From positions 62,001-126,000 of the forward strand of contig NZ_JAJUXH010000001.1 of assembly GCF_021390245.1 (NCBI RefSeq): 64,000 nucleotides of DNA. The letters run 5' to 3'. Positions 9,197-18,461 of this stretch are shown in pieces. A program made the translations under genes and the position numbers. The notes beneath the pieces were generated by a model that was given only the letters and a program-made list of their open reading frames with translations, was not told the DNA's origin and did not search any database. This DNA comes from Dyadobacter sp. CY323. Its GTDB lineage: Bacteria > Bacteroidota > Bacteroidia > Cytophagales > Spirosomataceae. Position 1 is the first letter of the stretch. Each line of letters begins with the position of its first letter.

Positions 9197-9814
9197 ATGA
9201 AACCTTTTTTCTTTACAAGAATTCAATACACTTCCGGAAATTGGGATACAGACCAGCGGATGCCGTCAAATCTGCTGCATTCGCTGGTTGAATATACTAC
9301 AGTACCGATCGACGAGAAGGAAAAAGTGGTTCAGCTGAACAGTAACGAGATTTTCAAAAGTCCGTTCTGCTACCTGAGCGGGCACAAACTCGTTGAATTT
9401 TCAGCGCAGGAACGGGACCATTTCAAACGATACGTTCAGAATGGAGGTTTCGTTTTCGTCGATGATTGCAACCACGATATCGACGGACTTTTCGCCAAAT
9501 CCTTTGAACAGGAAATGGAGCGAACATTCGGGCCGAAAGCTTTGCAAAAGATCCCGAACAACCACCCGATCTATAATTGCTTTTTTAAATTCGAAGACGG
9601 CCCGCCAACAACTTCATTCGAACTGAACGGCTGGGGCGACGACCTCGTGCACGATTACCTGAAAGCCATCACCATCAACGGCCGGATCGGCGTTTTATAC
9701 AGCAACAAAGATTACGGCTGCGAATGGGACTACGATTTCCGAAACAAGCGATTCTTGGCGGTTGATAATACAAGGTTCGGGGTTAATATAGTGATGTATG
9801 CGTTGACGGCGTAA
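9197..9814 (+). CDS. DUF4159 domain-containing protein
   Basis: The 205-residue protein consists of one DUF4159 domain. Recognisable parts are FFFTRIQYTSGNWD at the start, CYLSGH near residue 60 and GGFVFVDDCNH near residue 90. These domains have an amidotransferase-like flavodoxin fold and often occur beside MoxR, DUF58 and von Willebrand-type membrane proteins, as here. No signal peptide is seen. The biochemical role is unknown. The gene sits between the second TldE gene and the moxR gene and probably belongs to the same cluster. Confidence 0.82.
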   Translation: MKPFFFTRIQYTSGNWDTDQRMPSNLLHSLVEYTTVPIDEKEKVVQLNSNEIFKSPFCYLSGHKLVEFSAQERDHFKRYVQNGGFVFVDDCNHDIDGLFAKSFEQEMERTFGPKALQKIPNNHPIYNCFFKFEDGPPTTSFELNGWGDDLVHDYLKAITINGRIGVLYSNKDYGCEWDYDFRNKRFLAVDNTRFGVNIVMYALTA

Positions 9815-9868
9815 AGGATAGTTGGGTGTTGTTCGGAGTGGTTCTGGGTTGTTGGAAGTTATTATTTA

Positions 9869-10055
9869 TGGTCATTGATAGTCATTTGTGGTCATTTATT
9901 GTATGAAGATTGTCACAGATCCTGAATGATTTTGAACATCCTGAACATTACAGAACGGTTTCAAACACCCCCGAACAAGTGCCGAACAACAAATGACCTA
10001 ATGACCACAAATGACCTAATGACCTAATGACCAACGACGACAAATGACCACAAAT
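9869..10055. repeat. TCATT / AATGAC inverted repeat array before moxR
   Basis: Three GTCATT units (about 9870-9900) face at least six AATGACC units (about 9992-10050). A stretch with near-repeats of CCTGAA and CCGAACA lies between them. The ATG of the MoxR gene at 10044 is itself part of one AATGACC unit, so the repeat runs into the coding sequence. It is the same family as the array at 4563. Confidence 0.75.
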
Positions 10056-11036
10056 AACGAACTAACCCACTATAAATCTCTCGTCGCCAAACTGCCGCTT
10101 CTCAAAAAGGAGATTGCGAAAGTCATTGTCGGGCAGCGTGAGGCGATTGATGAAATTCTGATTTCGTTGCTTGCTTCCGGGCACTGTTTGCTGGAAGGCG
10201 TGCCTGGTTTGGCTAAAACGCTGATGGTAAAGACGATGTCAGAGGCTCTGCACATGAGTTTTAAGAGGATCCAGTTCACGCCGGATCTGATGCCGGGAGA
10301 TATTGTCGGAACGGAAATCCTGGAAGAAGATCATGAAACCGGAAAGAAGTTTTTCAAATTCAATAAAGGCCCGCTTTTCGCGAATGTCGTTTTAGCCGAC
10401 GAGATCAACCGGACTCCTCCCAAAACGCAGGCGGCATTACTGGAAGCCATGCAGGAAAAAAGCGTTACCTACGGCGGTACCAATTACGAGCTGCCAGGTC
10501 CTTTTCTGATCATAGCAACCCAGAACCCGATCGAGCAAGCAGGTACGTATCCTTTGCCCGAAGCACAGTTAGACCGTTTTTTGCTTTACATTAAACTGAG
10601 CTATCCTGATGAAAATGAGGAACTTCACGTATTAAAAGGAACCACAGGTTCTTTCAAACCGCAGATCGATCGTATTTTGTCGGATACCGAGATCGGTGAT
10701 CTTCAAAAATTAACGAGACAGGTGCATATCAGCGACGAATTGATCGTATGGATCAATAAACTCGTCCGCGCCAGCAGACCGGAAGGAAGTCCGTCCGATT
10801 TTGTAAAAGAATGGTGCGACTGGGGAGCCGGGCCGCGTGCAGGTCAGGCGCTGGTACTTTGCGCCAAAGCGCGGGCGGTTATGAATGAGCGTTTCGCAGT
10901 GATTCCGGAAGATATTCAGACGCTGGCATACCCGGTTTTGAGACATCGAATCGCAATGAATTTCCGGGCCGAGGCTGAGAGTATAACGACAGAGCAGGTG
11001 ATTGCGGAGCTGCTGAGAGTGGTGAAGATATCCTAG
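10044..11036 (+). CDS. MoxR-family AAA+ ATPase
   Basis: A MoxR-type AAA+ ATPase of 330 residues. Walker A is GVPGLAKT (residues 52-59) and Walker B is VVLADE, with Asp119 and Glu120. The sensor region is IIATQNPIEQAGTYPLPEAQLDRF, typical of the family. MoxR ATPases act as chaperones for assembling or activating proteins with von Willebrand factor A domains, and the next gene encodes such a protein. The start codon lies inside an AATGAC repeat, so the first five or so residues (MTTNN) come from repeat sequence. Confidence 0.93.
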   Translation: MTTNNELTHYKSLVAKLPLLKKEIAKVIVGQREAIDEILISLLASGHCLLEGVPGLAKTLMVKTMSEALHMSFKRIQFTPDLMPGDIVGTEILEEDHETGKKFFKFNKGPLFANVVLADEINRTPPKTQAALLEAMQEKSVTYGGTNYELPGPFLIIATQNPIEQAGTYPLPEAQLDRFLLYIKLSYPDENEELHVLKGTTGSFKPQIDRILSDTEIGDLQKLTRQVHISDELIVWINKLVRASRPEGSPSDFVKEWCDWGAGPRAGQALVLCAKARAVMNERFAVIPEDIQTLAYPVLRHRIAMNFRAEAESITTEQVIAELLRVVKIS

Positions 11037-11112
11037 TGCCCCCGACCCCTAAAGGGGAGACGCTTTTACATAAGAAAACGCAAAAGTCCCCTTGATGGGA
11101 TTTAAGGGAGAA
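11037..11112. repeat. Palindromic intergenic element CCCCTAAAGGGG
   Basis: The stretch contains the palindrome CCCCTAAAGGGG at 11046-11057. It is followed by an outer inverted pair, GGGGA...TTTT with AAAAGTCCCC (about 11054-11091). It fills the space between the MoxR and DUF58 genes. The form is that of a dispersed small palindromic repeat; only this copy was noticed in the window. Confidence 0.55.
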
Positions 11113-11138
11113 AACAAGCACAAACTACCAAGTCAAAC

Positions 11139-12041
11139 ATGCCAACATCCACTGGCCTTCTTGCTTCCAACCTCATTAAACTCAAAAACCTGCAACTGAC
11201 CGGAAAACTGGTGAGTGAGGAACTGATGTTGGGGATTCATGGAAGTAAACGGTCGGGTATCGGGATTGAGTTTGAGCAATACCGCCATTATGAGCCCGGG
11301 GACGATCCCAAACGCATTGACTGGAAGCTATTTGCACGAACGGACAAGCATTTGATCCGGGAATCTTCGACGGAAAGTGATCGCCAGATCCGTTTTGTGC
11401 TGGATTTGAGCGGGTCGATGAACTATGTTGAAAATGGTGTGAGCCGGTTGCAGTATGCGCAGATTCTGCTGGCTTCACTGGCTTATTTATGCTATATTCA
11501 AAATGATCAGATGAGTTTGTACACGTTGAAAGAAGGTTCGGTACAAACGTTAAGTACCACGGGATCAGCTTCTTCGGGCCGTCAGGCTTTTCAGAAGATA
11601 TTAGTGGGGCTTGAAAAGACAGTGGCTGGCGGCGAGTGGGATTGTAACGCGGGGGCGCTGTTGAAATTTCCTGAGCTTCAAACCAAAAAAAAGGAGCAGT
11701 TGATCTTTGTCAGTGACTTTTTGCAGGTGGATGACGAATGGCTGAAACTGATCAAGTCGCTCGCTAATCCGCAACGTGAGATCGTTATTTTCCAGATTCT
11801 CGGTGATCAGGAAGCAAATTTTGATTTGAAAGGCTTTTACCGTTTTGTCGACCTGGAATCGGGGAAACAAATGGAGCTGGATGCGGAATCTGTGAAAGAG
11901 AAGTTTCAGAATTCCATGGAAGAATATCAGGCAAACATTAAAAGTAAATTACAAATGCCTCAGGTTCATTTGGTTACGGCGCGGATGAGTGATCCGATCG
12001 GCATGGTTTTGAAAACTTTTTTAACAAAAAGAAAAGGGTAA
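11139..12041 (+). CDS. DUF58 protein with von Willebrand A-type metal site
   Basis: A 300-residue DUF58 protein. The diagnostic segment YRHYEPGDDPKRIDWKLFART is near residues 48-68. A MIDAS-type metal site follows at Asp89-Leu-Ser91-Gly-Ser93. These proteins are the usual partners of MoxR ATPases and are predicted to sit at the inner face of the membrane. The stop overlaps the next start (TAATG at 12041), so translation of the two genes is coupled. Confidence 0.9.
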   Translation: MPTSTGLLASNLIKLKNLQLTGKLVSEELMLGIHGSKRSGIGIEFEQYRHYEPGDDPKRIDWKLFARTDKHLIRESSTESDRQIRFVLDLSGSMNYVENGVSRLQYAQILLASLAYLCYIQNDQMSLYTLKEGSVQTLSTTGSASSGRQAFQKILVGLEKTVAGGEWDCNAGALLKFPELQTKKKEQLIFVSDFLQVDDEWLKLIKSLANPQREIVIFQILGDQEANFDLKGFYRFVDLESGKQMELDAESVKEKFQNSMEEYQANIKSKLQMPQVHLVTARMSDPIGMVLKTFLTKRKG

Positions 12042-13156
12042 TGGAATTTTTGCAACCTTCCTGGCTTTGGGGAATGCTGGCCGTGGCTGTGCCGGTTGCA
12101 ATCCATTTCTGGAACCAGAAAAAGGGTAAAACCATTGAATGGGCGGCATCCCGCTGGCTTTTTGAAAAAACTACGTTAAATCACCGCGGCATCCGGCTCT
12201 ACGAAATTCCGTTGATGTTGATCCGGTGTTTATTACTCATTTTGTTGGCCTGGATACTTAGTAAACCTATTTTGGATTGGTTGGATAATCAGAGTTCGGA
12301 AGAAACAATTCACCTCGTACAACCGGACCGAATATTGACGAACAACTTCCGTTTCGAGCTGGAAAATGCATTGAAAAAGGGTGAGAAAGTGTATTGGATT
12401 GAGCCGGATGCGAAAAATGTCGAGAATCTTGCTCAAATGCCCGGCATTTCAAAAGGTACAATGCATTTGCAGCAAACGATCAACAAAACAGCGACGGTCG
12501 GAAGCAAGCTGAAAATCTATCTACTTGCCAATCAGGAGTTAGCGATATTGCCGAAGGTCTATGTACCCGGAGCTTTCCAATTATATGCGTTACCTGACAC
12601 TTCCTCGCAACCGCCGGCTGCATTGAAATTCAGTAATGGTAATGCCATTCATGCGTTGATTTCTTACAAAAATTCGGCCGAGCAGGCAACGGTTCAGGCG
12701 GCGTTGAAGGCACTGGCAGATGTCTACGATGCACCTTTTAGCATCGATTTAAAATCAGATCCCGGGAAAAAGTACGATTTGATTGCGACTGACAGTCTTC
12801 CACATTTGACCAATAGCCAAACTTTGTATGTACTCTCGGGCAAAGTTCCCAGGCTGGATTTAGCAGGAAATGTGATTCAAATACCAGATTCGCTGCGGTT
12901 ATCTTCATCAGAAATTATTGAAAACGGCAGATTGCCCGAGTTACTTGGAAAGGCACTTTTACAGCATAACCGGTTGACTAAAAGCCAGTCGCCACTCAGC
13001 AGCCAGCAGTTGAATGCAATGTTTGTACAAACGAAACCTATACACGATCGGAAAGCGGACAGAATGCGGAAATGGCTTCTTTTAGCATTCATCCTGATTT
13101 TCCTTTTGGAAAGGGGAATGTCGCTCAGGAAAAACAAGATTGTTTCGTATGCCTAA
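12041..13156 (+). CDS. BatA-like N-terminal domain membrane protein
   Basis: The start MEFLQPSWLWGMLAVAVPVAIHF and a second hydrophobic segment near residues 58-75 (MLIRCLLLILLAWIL) match the double-transmembrane domain at the N-terminus of BatA-type aerotolerance proteins. A third helix lies at the C-terminus (LLLAFILIFLLERG). The periplasmic middle of about 250 residues lacks a visible DxSxS metal site, so it is not a complete BatA. It is translationally coupled to the DUF58 gene upstream and overlaps the next gene by 8 bases. Confidence 0.82.
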   Translation: MEFLQPSWLWGMLAVAVPVAIHFWNQKKGKTIEWAASRWLFEKTTLNHRGIRLYEIPLMLIRCLLLILLAWILSKPILDWLDNQSSEETIHLVQPDRILTNNFRFELENALKKGEKVYWIEPDAKNVENLAQMPGISKGTMHLQQTINKTATVGSKLKIYLLANQELAILPKVYVPGAFQLYALPDTSSQPPAALKFSNGNAIHALISYKNSAEQATVQAALKALADVYDAPFSIDLKSDPGKKYDLIATDSLPHLTNSQTLYVLSGKVPRLDLAGNVIQIPDSLRLSSSEIIENGRLPELLGKALLQHNRLTKSQSPLSSQQLNAMFVQTKPIHDRKADRMRKWLLLAFILIFLLERGMSLRKNKIVSYA

Positions 13157-15341
13157 ATTGGAGAAGCTCGTCAGCGCAGTTACCAGCCAGCTATATGTTA
13201 CCGACGCGACCCGGTGCATTTTGCTTGGGGGAGCCGGGTATGTACTGGGAGCAGCTTTTTCTCAAATAGCGGCGATTTCGGGGGGTATTTCCGGATTGAT
13301 TGCGGGTATATTCATCACGAAAATTTATAAGAGCAAAAAGCCGGAAGCGATAAGTCTCATTCATCGGTATTCTGGTGAAACCGAATATAGTTTGCATTTG
13401 CTGGAAAAGGACGAGCTGAATATCGCGGAACGATTGCAGCTCGAACGGGTAGGCGAGCGGGAAAGTGCATTTCCTTTTGCAAAACTGTACAGCGGGATCA
13501 TCTGGTATTCTGCCATTTTACTCGCGTCAGTCGCTTTTTATTGGCTTTATCCCAAACTCACTGCAACGCAAACTTCGTGTGAACTAAACGTATCGACAGC
13601 CATTGAACGTAAGAAGAAAGATCCGCTCGCGCCGCCCGCATTCCAATCTGCGCGGGTTTCGGTTCAGCCGCCGGCATATACGCAATTAAAAAAAACGCAA
13701 TCGGAGGATTTGAATATCAGTGCGATTTCCGGCTCTGTCATCGGTTGGAATGTCCGGTTTGATGATCATGCTAACCTTTCGGTGAAGCTGGCGAACAGTC
13801 GGGGTGAGGAAATTCCTTTTGCCAGATCCACTAACGCATTCACTTTCGCCGACCGGCTGACTGGCTCAGGCTTGTATTCATTAAAAGCATATTGGAAAGA
13901 TTCACTGGTCTATCAGTCAGACTTTTACAAACTGGAAGCCATTCCGGATATCGCGCCGAAAATTGAGCCGACTTCAAAGGAATTGTACCAGTATCATCAT
14001 TTAAAAGACCACAAAACAATCAGCATCTCGGCAAAAATGTCGGATGATTTTCAGGTTAAACAGGCATTCATTGTGGCTACGCTGGCTCGGGGATCGGGTG
14101 AAAATGTAAAGTTCAGGGAAGTTCGGTTTCCATTGCCGGGTAATTTTAAACAGGCTACTCTTGAAAAAACGATTGATCTGAATGAGCTCCATTTTGCCCC
14201 CGGCGATGAGCTTTACTACTACTGGGCCGCCATGGACAACAAGCAACCGGAAGCGAATTTTAGTAAATCGGACACCTATTTCTTGGTTTATAAAGACACT
14301 TCGCAGATTGAAGAAGCCGAGCTTGCCACCATGGCGGTGAACATTATGCCGGAATATTTCCGCAGCCAGCGGCAGATCATTATCGATACGGAAAAGCTGA
14401 TCGCCAAAAAGAAAAAGCTGACGAAACAAGCATTCAATTCAACCTCCAACGAAATTGGTTTTGACCAAAAAGTGCTCCGGTTGCGCTACGGGCAGTATTT
14501 GGGTGAAGAATTTGAAACAAACATCGGTGGGCATGGAGACGAGGGGAATATTGTGGATGCATTCACGCATCATTCGGATGGCACCGGTGAAGGTGCTGAA
14601 CAACGGGTTGCCGCGCCGGTTGAGGGGCGCGGAAATCACGATGAACATGATCATGGAAATGCGCAAAAAGGTGCTGAAACCAAAGATCCGCTAGCCGCAT
14701 TAATGGAGCAATACACGCATTCGCACGACGATGCGGAAACGAATACATTTTATGAGCAGTCGACGAGGAGTTTGCTGAAAATGGCCCTGGAACAAATGTG
14801 GCAATCAGAGCTGCATTTGCGGATGTATGAGCCGGAAAAAGCAATTCCATTTGAAAACAAAGCGTTGGAATACCTCAAATCCGCACAGCAAAAAGCACGT
14901 ACTTATGTGAAAAAAAGCGGCTACGATCCCCCGCCGATCAAGGAACAGGAAAAAAGGCTGACCGGAGAAATGAAAGAGATGGCGACGGATCTCAGTTCGA
15001 AGAAATCGTATGAGGGAAAGCAAACGCAACAACTTGCTGCCGAGGTACTTGGTTTTTTGGATTATAAAACTTTGGACAAAAAACAACAGGCAAAATTACA
15101 ATTGCTTGGCGGCACATTAAGTGAGAGATTAATAAAAAGCGGGCCATTTAATGGCGGTTTGCAGAACTGGCCGGTGATTGCTTCGCTGCAAAAGCTGGTT
15201 AGCAATAAAGCTTTGACTGTAAAGGAAAAGCAGGTTTTGAAAAGTGAATTATATAATTATTCGAGCCGGTCGGTACTGAGCAGACGAGGGTATTCAAGCG
15301 AGAAGAAATTGGAGGAGGCATTCTGGAAACAACTCCGCTGA
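13149..15341 (+). CDS. Large membrane protein, DUF4175-like
   Basis: About 730 residues, with a hydrophobic hairpin near residues 22-55 and another helix near 112-130. A long beta-rich outer region and a charged, helical C-terminal half follow. The organisation resembles DUF4175 proteins found in the same gene neighbourhood. A His/Asp-rich stretch (HHSDG, HDEHDHG, HSHDD) lies around residues 470-530 and could bind metal or be an unstructured linker. I chose the ATG at 13149; a TTG at 13140 is also in frame. It overlaps the stop of the BatA-like gene. Confidence 0.72.
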   Translation: MPKLEKLVSAVTSQLYVTDATRCILLGGAGYVLGAAFSQIAAISGGISGLIAGIFITKIYKSKKPEAISLIHRYSGETEYSLHLLEKDELNIAERLQLERVGERESAFPFAKLYSGIIWYSAILLASVAFYWLYPKLTATQTSCELNVSTAIERKKKDPLAPPAFQSARVSVQPPAYTQLKKTQSEDLNISAISGSVIGWNVRFDDHANLSVKLANSRGEEIPFARSTNAFTFADRLTGSGLYSLKAYWKDSLVYQSDFYKLEAIPDIAPKIEPTSKELYQYHHLKDHKTISISAKMSDDFQVKQAFIVATLARGSGENVKFREVRFPLPGNFKQATLEKTIDLNELHFAPGDELYYYWAAMDNKQPEANFSKSDTYFLVYKDTSQIEEAELATMAVNIMPEYFRSQRQIIIDTEKLIAKKKKLTKQAFNSTSNEIGFDQKVLRLRYGQYLGEEFETNIGGHGDEGNIVDAFTHHSDGTGEGAEQRVAAPVEGRGNHDEHDHGNAQKGAETKDPLAALMEQYTHSHDDAETNTFYEQSTRSLLKMALEQMWQSELHLRMYEPEKAIPFENKALEYLKSAQQKARTYVKKSGYDPPPIKEQEKRLTGEMKEMATDLSSKKSYEGKQTQQLAAEVLGFLDYKTLDKKQQAKLQLLGGTLSERLIKSGPFNGGLQNWPVIASLQKLVSNKALTVKEKQVLKSELYNYSSRSVLSRRGYSSEKKLEEAFWKQLR

Positions 15342-15362
15342 CCTGAAAATGGAATAATACGA

Positions 15363-17024
15363 ATGATTCAATTTGATTTTGACTGGTCGGATTTATTGAA
15401 TAAGGTAATCCTGGGCTTTGCTTTTGCATTGTTACTTGTGCAATTGTGGTTGCTTTTCAAAAGGCGTACGGCAGGTACTGCAAATTCTTCCGGTCGTTTT
15501 GCATTAAAGCTTTTTCTGAATGTTTTGCTCTGGATTGGCCTGGTAGGCTTCATTACTCAACCCTTCATTTCCCGAAAAGCGTCGTCAAAAGTCCGTTTGC
15601 TACCAGCTGCCAATGTTCCGGCGGTTTTTACAGACAAAATTTTGAATGGAATTAATGCAGAACAGATTACACTTTCTGAACTGTCGACGCAGAATGCCGA
15701 TACACTTGTGGTTGTCGGGCAGGATTTTCCGCCAGCACTTTTCTCTCAAATAAGTCAGCTGGAAAATCAGCCGGTAGTGCAATGGATCCCTTATTTTGAG
15801 AAAGGCCAGCCGCAGCATTTGCAGTGGAAAGGAGTTGCTAGAAAAGGTGAAATGCAGACGATTTATGGTCGTATTGAAACACTGCAAAATCAGGTTATCC
15901 AGGTAAAATATGGAAATCAAACGCTTGACAGCGCGTCACTGAAACCGGGTACCAGCGATTTCAGGTTGAAATTCCCGGTTTTTACGCAAGGCAGAACGGA
16001 GATGCAACTGACTTTGGGAGACAAGACGCTGGACACCATACGGTTTTTCGCGCGGCCATCTGAAATGCTGACTGTGCGCTTTCTGCTGGATAGTCCGGAT
16101 TTTGAAACCAGAAACCTGGCGACCTGGCTCGGGAAAACCGGCAATGCGATCAAATATGAGGCGATATTATCGAAGGATTTAAAGGCGAATCAGAACATTA
16201 ATGCAGCAAGAGAGCCCAATTTGATTGTTACCGATCCAGGGAATGCATCGGATGTTTCGGTCAAAAAGGCTTTGAATAATGGGAAAAGCATCCTTTTTAT
16301 TAATCTGACTGATCCTCCCGCCGAAGTTCGTGCGATAAACACAGCATTAGGTACCAAATTCCAGATTCGGAAGATATCCAATGAACCAGCCGTGCGCATT
16401 TCGCCGGAGTTGAATGCATTACCGTTTCAGTTTGTAAAGTCTGGTTACCATTTGGAGTTAAAACCCTATCCGGTGATGACCGAAAACACGAAAGGTAAAG
16501 TGGCGATCAGTTTGTTAACCGAAACTTTCCCGATGCAGCTCACCGGCGATAGCGTCACGTATGAGAAAGTCTGGAATGCGATTATTGCATTGGTGAGGCC
16601 GGTATCTACGGATAATGTCGACATTTCAGCTCCGGTTTATCAGGGGTTGAAAAGTGAGTTTGTTGCCAATCATTCTAAAGATTTGGAACACGAAATCCGC
16701 ATTGGAAATGACACGCTGTTTACTCAAAAATCAATACTAAATGACCAATCAGCTTCCGGCATTTTCCTGCCTACCGAGTCCGGTTGGGTCACCATTCAGG
16801 ATTCGATTCCATTTGACCTGTACGTTGAAAAATCGGGTACTATATTGAAAGCGGCCCAAATGGCGGATTTTATTCATGCGCATTCCAAACACCTTTCGTA
16901 TTTGCAGCAATCCGCAAAAACCGGACAGGGAGAAAATTTGGTCACTGAAAAGCTTTCCGATGGGTTCTGGTTTGCCTGGATGCTCATTTGCCTCACTGCA
17001 TTGTGGGTAGAAGCAAAATTCTAG
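15363..17024 (+). CDS. Membrane protein of the MoxR/DUF58 cluster
   Basis: A 553-residue protein with two N-terminal helices (about residues 13-32 and 47-66), a long extracytoplasmic middle and a C-terminal helix (FWFAWMLICLTALWVEAKF). I do not recognise a named domain. The layout of two helices, an outer domain and a final helix is like that of BatA/BatB-type proteins without the von Willebrand motif. It follows the DUF4175-like gene by 21 bases and is the last gene of the cluster. Its stop codon overlaps that of the opposite-strand TPR gene in a shared CTAG. Confidence 0.72.
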   Translation: MIQFDFDWSDLLNKVILGFAFALLLVQLWLLFKRRTAGTANSSGRFALKLFLNVLLWIGLVGFITQPFISRKASSKVRLLPAANVPAVFTDKILNGINAEQITLSELSTQNADTLVVVGQDFPPALFSQISQLENQPVVQWIPYFEKGQPQHLQWKGVARKGEMQTIYGRIETLQNQVIQVKYGNQTLDSASLKPGTSDFRLKFPVFTQGRTEMQLTLGDKTLDTIRFFARPSEMLTVRFLLDSPDFETRNLATWLGKTGNAIKYEAILSKDLKANQNINAAREPNLIVTDPGNASDVSVKKALNNGKSILFINLTDPPAEVRAINTALGTKFQIRKISNEPAVRISPELNALPFQFVKSGYHLELKPYPVMTENTKGKVAISLLTETFPMQLTGDSVTYEKVWNAIIALVRPVSTDNVDISAPVYQGLKSEFVANHSKDLEHEIRIGNDTLFTQKSILNDQSASGIFLPTESGWVTIQDSIPFDLYVEKSGTILKAAQMADFIHAHSKHLSYLQQSAKTGQGENLVTEKLSDGFWFAWMLICLTALWVEAKF

Positions 17025-17839
17025 TTGTTCTCTTTCAGGCCAAGGTCTGCCATGCTTACCTGATACGGGTAGGGTACGAGATATGAATTAGGCTCATTAA
17101 TTTTGTAACCTTCCTGCGAATACTGTTTTGCCTTTTCAAAAAAAGCTGCCTGCTGCTTGTTTCCCGTTGCCTTCATAATCAGCGCCATGTAATAATTGGC
17201 GGTCGGGTGCTGCTCGTAAAGCTGCAGACATTCGCGAAGCCGTGTTTCGGACTTATCCAGTTCATTATTTAGGAAATGCATGATTCCAAAATACAGAAGT
17301 GTGTTATAGTGAATGTCGTTTTGCCCGGTGCCGCGTTTTTGCGTAGCAATGTCCTTTAAAAAGTAAGTTTCCGCTTTTTCAAAATTTCCCAATCCGGTAT
17401 GGGCCATCGCCAAATAGAATGAGAACGAATGGTCCATCGTAAATGCATTCGGCATCAGCTTTTCGGCCTCTTCGAAATCTGTAATTGCCTTTTGGTAATT
17501 TTTGGCGTAAATGCAATGCAGGTACCCACGGTATGGCAGCCAGCGTGTCCGATCCAGTTCGGCGGCTTTGTCGATGTTGGCAAATAGTTGACTCGTGTCG
17601 CCGGAAACGAGGTAGGCCAATCCGCGTTCCTGATATGCTTCCGAGATATTTGGGCAAATTGAAATAAGCGAGTCGTAAATCTGCACCCATTCTTTATCAT
17701 TCAAAGAAAACTCATGCGCTTTTTTTGAATAGGTATTGAAAAGGCTATCCTGCACCTGTTTCTGACTACAATCGACAGCATTCTGCGCAAAAATCGGCAC
17801 GGAGGTGCAGAGTATCAGGACGATTAGGATAATTTTCAT
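17021..17839 (-). CDS. Secreted tetratricopeptide-repeat protein
   Basis: A 272-residue protein starting with a classic signal peptide (MKIILIVLILCTSVPIFAQ). Several TPR-like helical pairs follow, for example AYQERGLAYLVSGDTSQLFANIDKAAELD and AYLAMAHTGLGNFEKAETYF-type units between residues 70 and 240. TPRs bind other proteins, but nothing here names the partner. The start at 17839 is preferred over an upstream in-frame start at 17926, because only the shorter form puts the signal peptide at the N-terminus. Confidence 0.82.
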   Translation of the reverse strand: MKIILIVLILCTSVPIFAQNAVDCSQKQVQDSLFNTYSKKAHEFSLNDKEWVQIYDSLISICPNISEAYQERGLAYLVSGDTSQLFANIDKAAELDRTRWLPYRGYLHCIYAKNYQKAITDFEEAEKLMPNAFTMDHSFSFYLAMAHTGLGNFEKAETYFLKDIATQKRGTGQNDIHYNTLLYFGIMHFLNNELDKSETRLRECLQLYEQHPTANYYMALIMKATGNKQQAAFFEKAKQYSQEGYKINEPNSYLVPYPYQVSMADLGLKENN

Positions 17840-17975
17840 GGCTGGATGAGGTTTACAAGTAAAAATAACAATTTTGTAGCCTGCCGCAATTAGCCCCTCA
17901 AATTGGCGCAACAGCACAACGCTCAAATTGTTTTCTGCCAGTAGCTTTGTAACATCACCATAAACCTATAAAATC

Positions 17976-18383
17976 ATGGCAACCAAAATCTTCGTTAACC
18001 TGCCTGTAAAAGATCTGCACCGATCCGTTGAATTCTTTACAAAATTGGGTTATTCTTTTAACCCGAATTTTACCGATGAAAATGCAACCTGCATGATCGT
18101 GACGGAAGATATTTATGTGATGCTTTTGGTTGAACCCTACTTTCAGTCATTTACCAAAAAGGCAATTCCTGATACTTCAAAAACCTCCGAGGTAACGATC
18201 TGCTTTTCTGCCGAAAGCCGCTCGGAAGTCGAAGAATTCATTAAAAGGGCCCTCGATGCAGGCGGCAAGTTTGTAAAAGAACCGCAAGAATATCCCTTTA
18301 TGTATGGCGACAGTTTCGAGGATCTCGACGGCCACATCTGGGAAATCATGTGGATGGATCCCTCTGCAATCCCGCAAGCGTAG
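17976..18383 (+). CDS. VOC-family (glyoxalase-like) protein
   Basis: A 135-residue single vicinal-oxygen-chelate domain made of two beta-alpha-beta-beta-beta units. The first begins IFVNLPVKDLHRSVEFFTKLGY and the second ends with DLDGHIWEIMWMDP. In this superfamily the two halves bind a metal and act on varied small substrates; the substrate here cannot be read from the sequence. The protein has no signal peptide and is cytosolic. The gene stands alone and is followed by a strong palindrome. Confidence 0.9.
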   Translation: MATKIFVNLPVKDLHRSVEFFTKLGYSFNPNFTDENATCMIVTEDIYVMLLVEPYFQSFTKKAIPDTSKTSEVTICFSAESRSEVEEFIKRALDAGGKFVKEPQEYPFMYGDSFEDLDGHIWEIMWMDPSAIPQA

Positions 18384-18405
18384 GTAGCTGGCCATTTGCC
18401 GTTTC

Positions 18406-18435
18406 GCCGTTGCCGGTGTTATCACCGGCAACGGC
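18406..18435 (+). repeat. GCCGTTGCCGGTG palindrome
   Basis: GCCGTTGCCGGTG (18406-18418) pairs perfectly with CACCGGCAACGGC (18423-18435) around a TTAT loop, giving 13 bp. It begins 22 bases after the stop of the VOC gene. It has the same layout as the palindromes at 2768 and 49517 and shares the G(G)TG/CAC(C) centre. It has no T tract. Confidence 0.8.
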
Positions 18436-18461
18436 ATTTAAAGGAGTAAAAATAACGAGAT

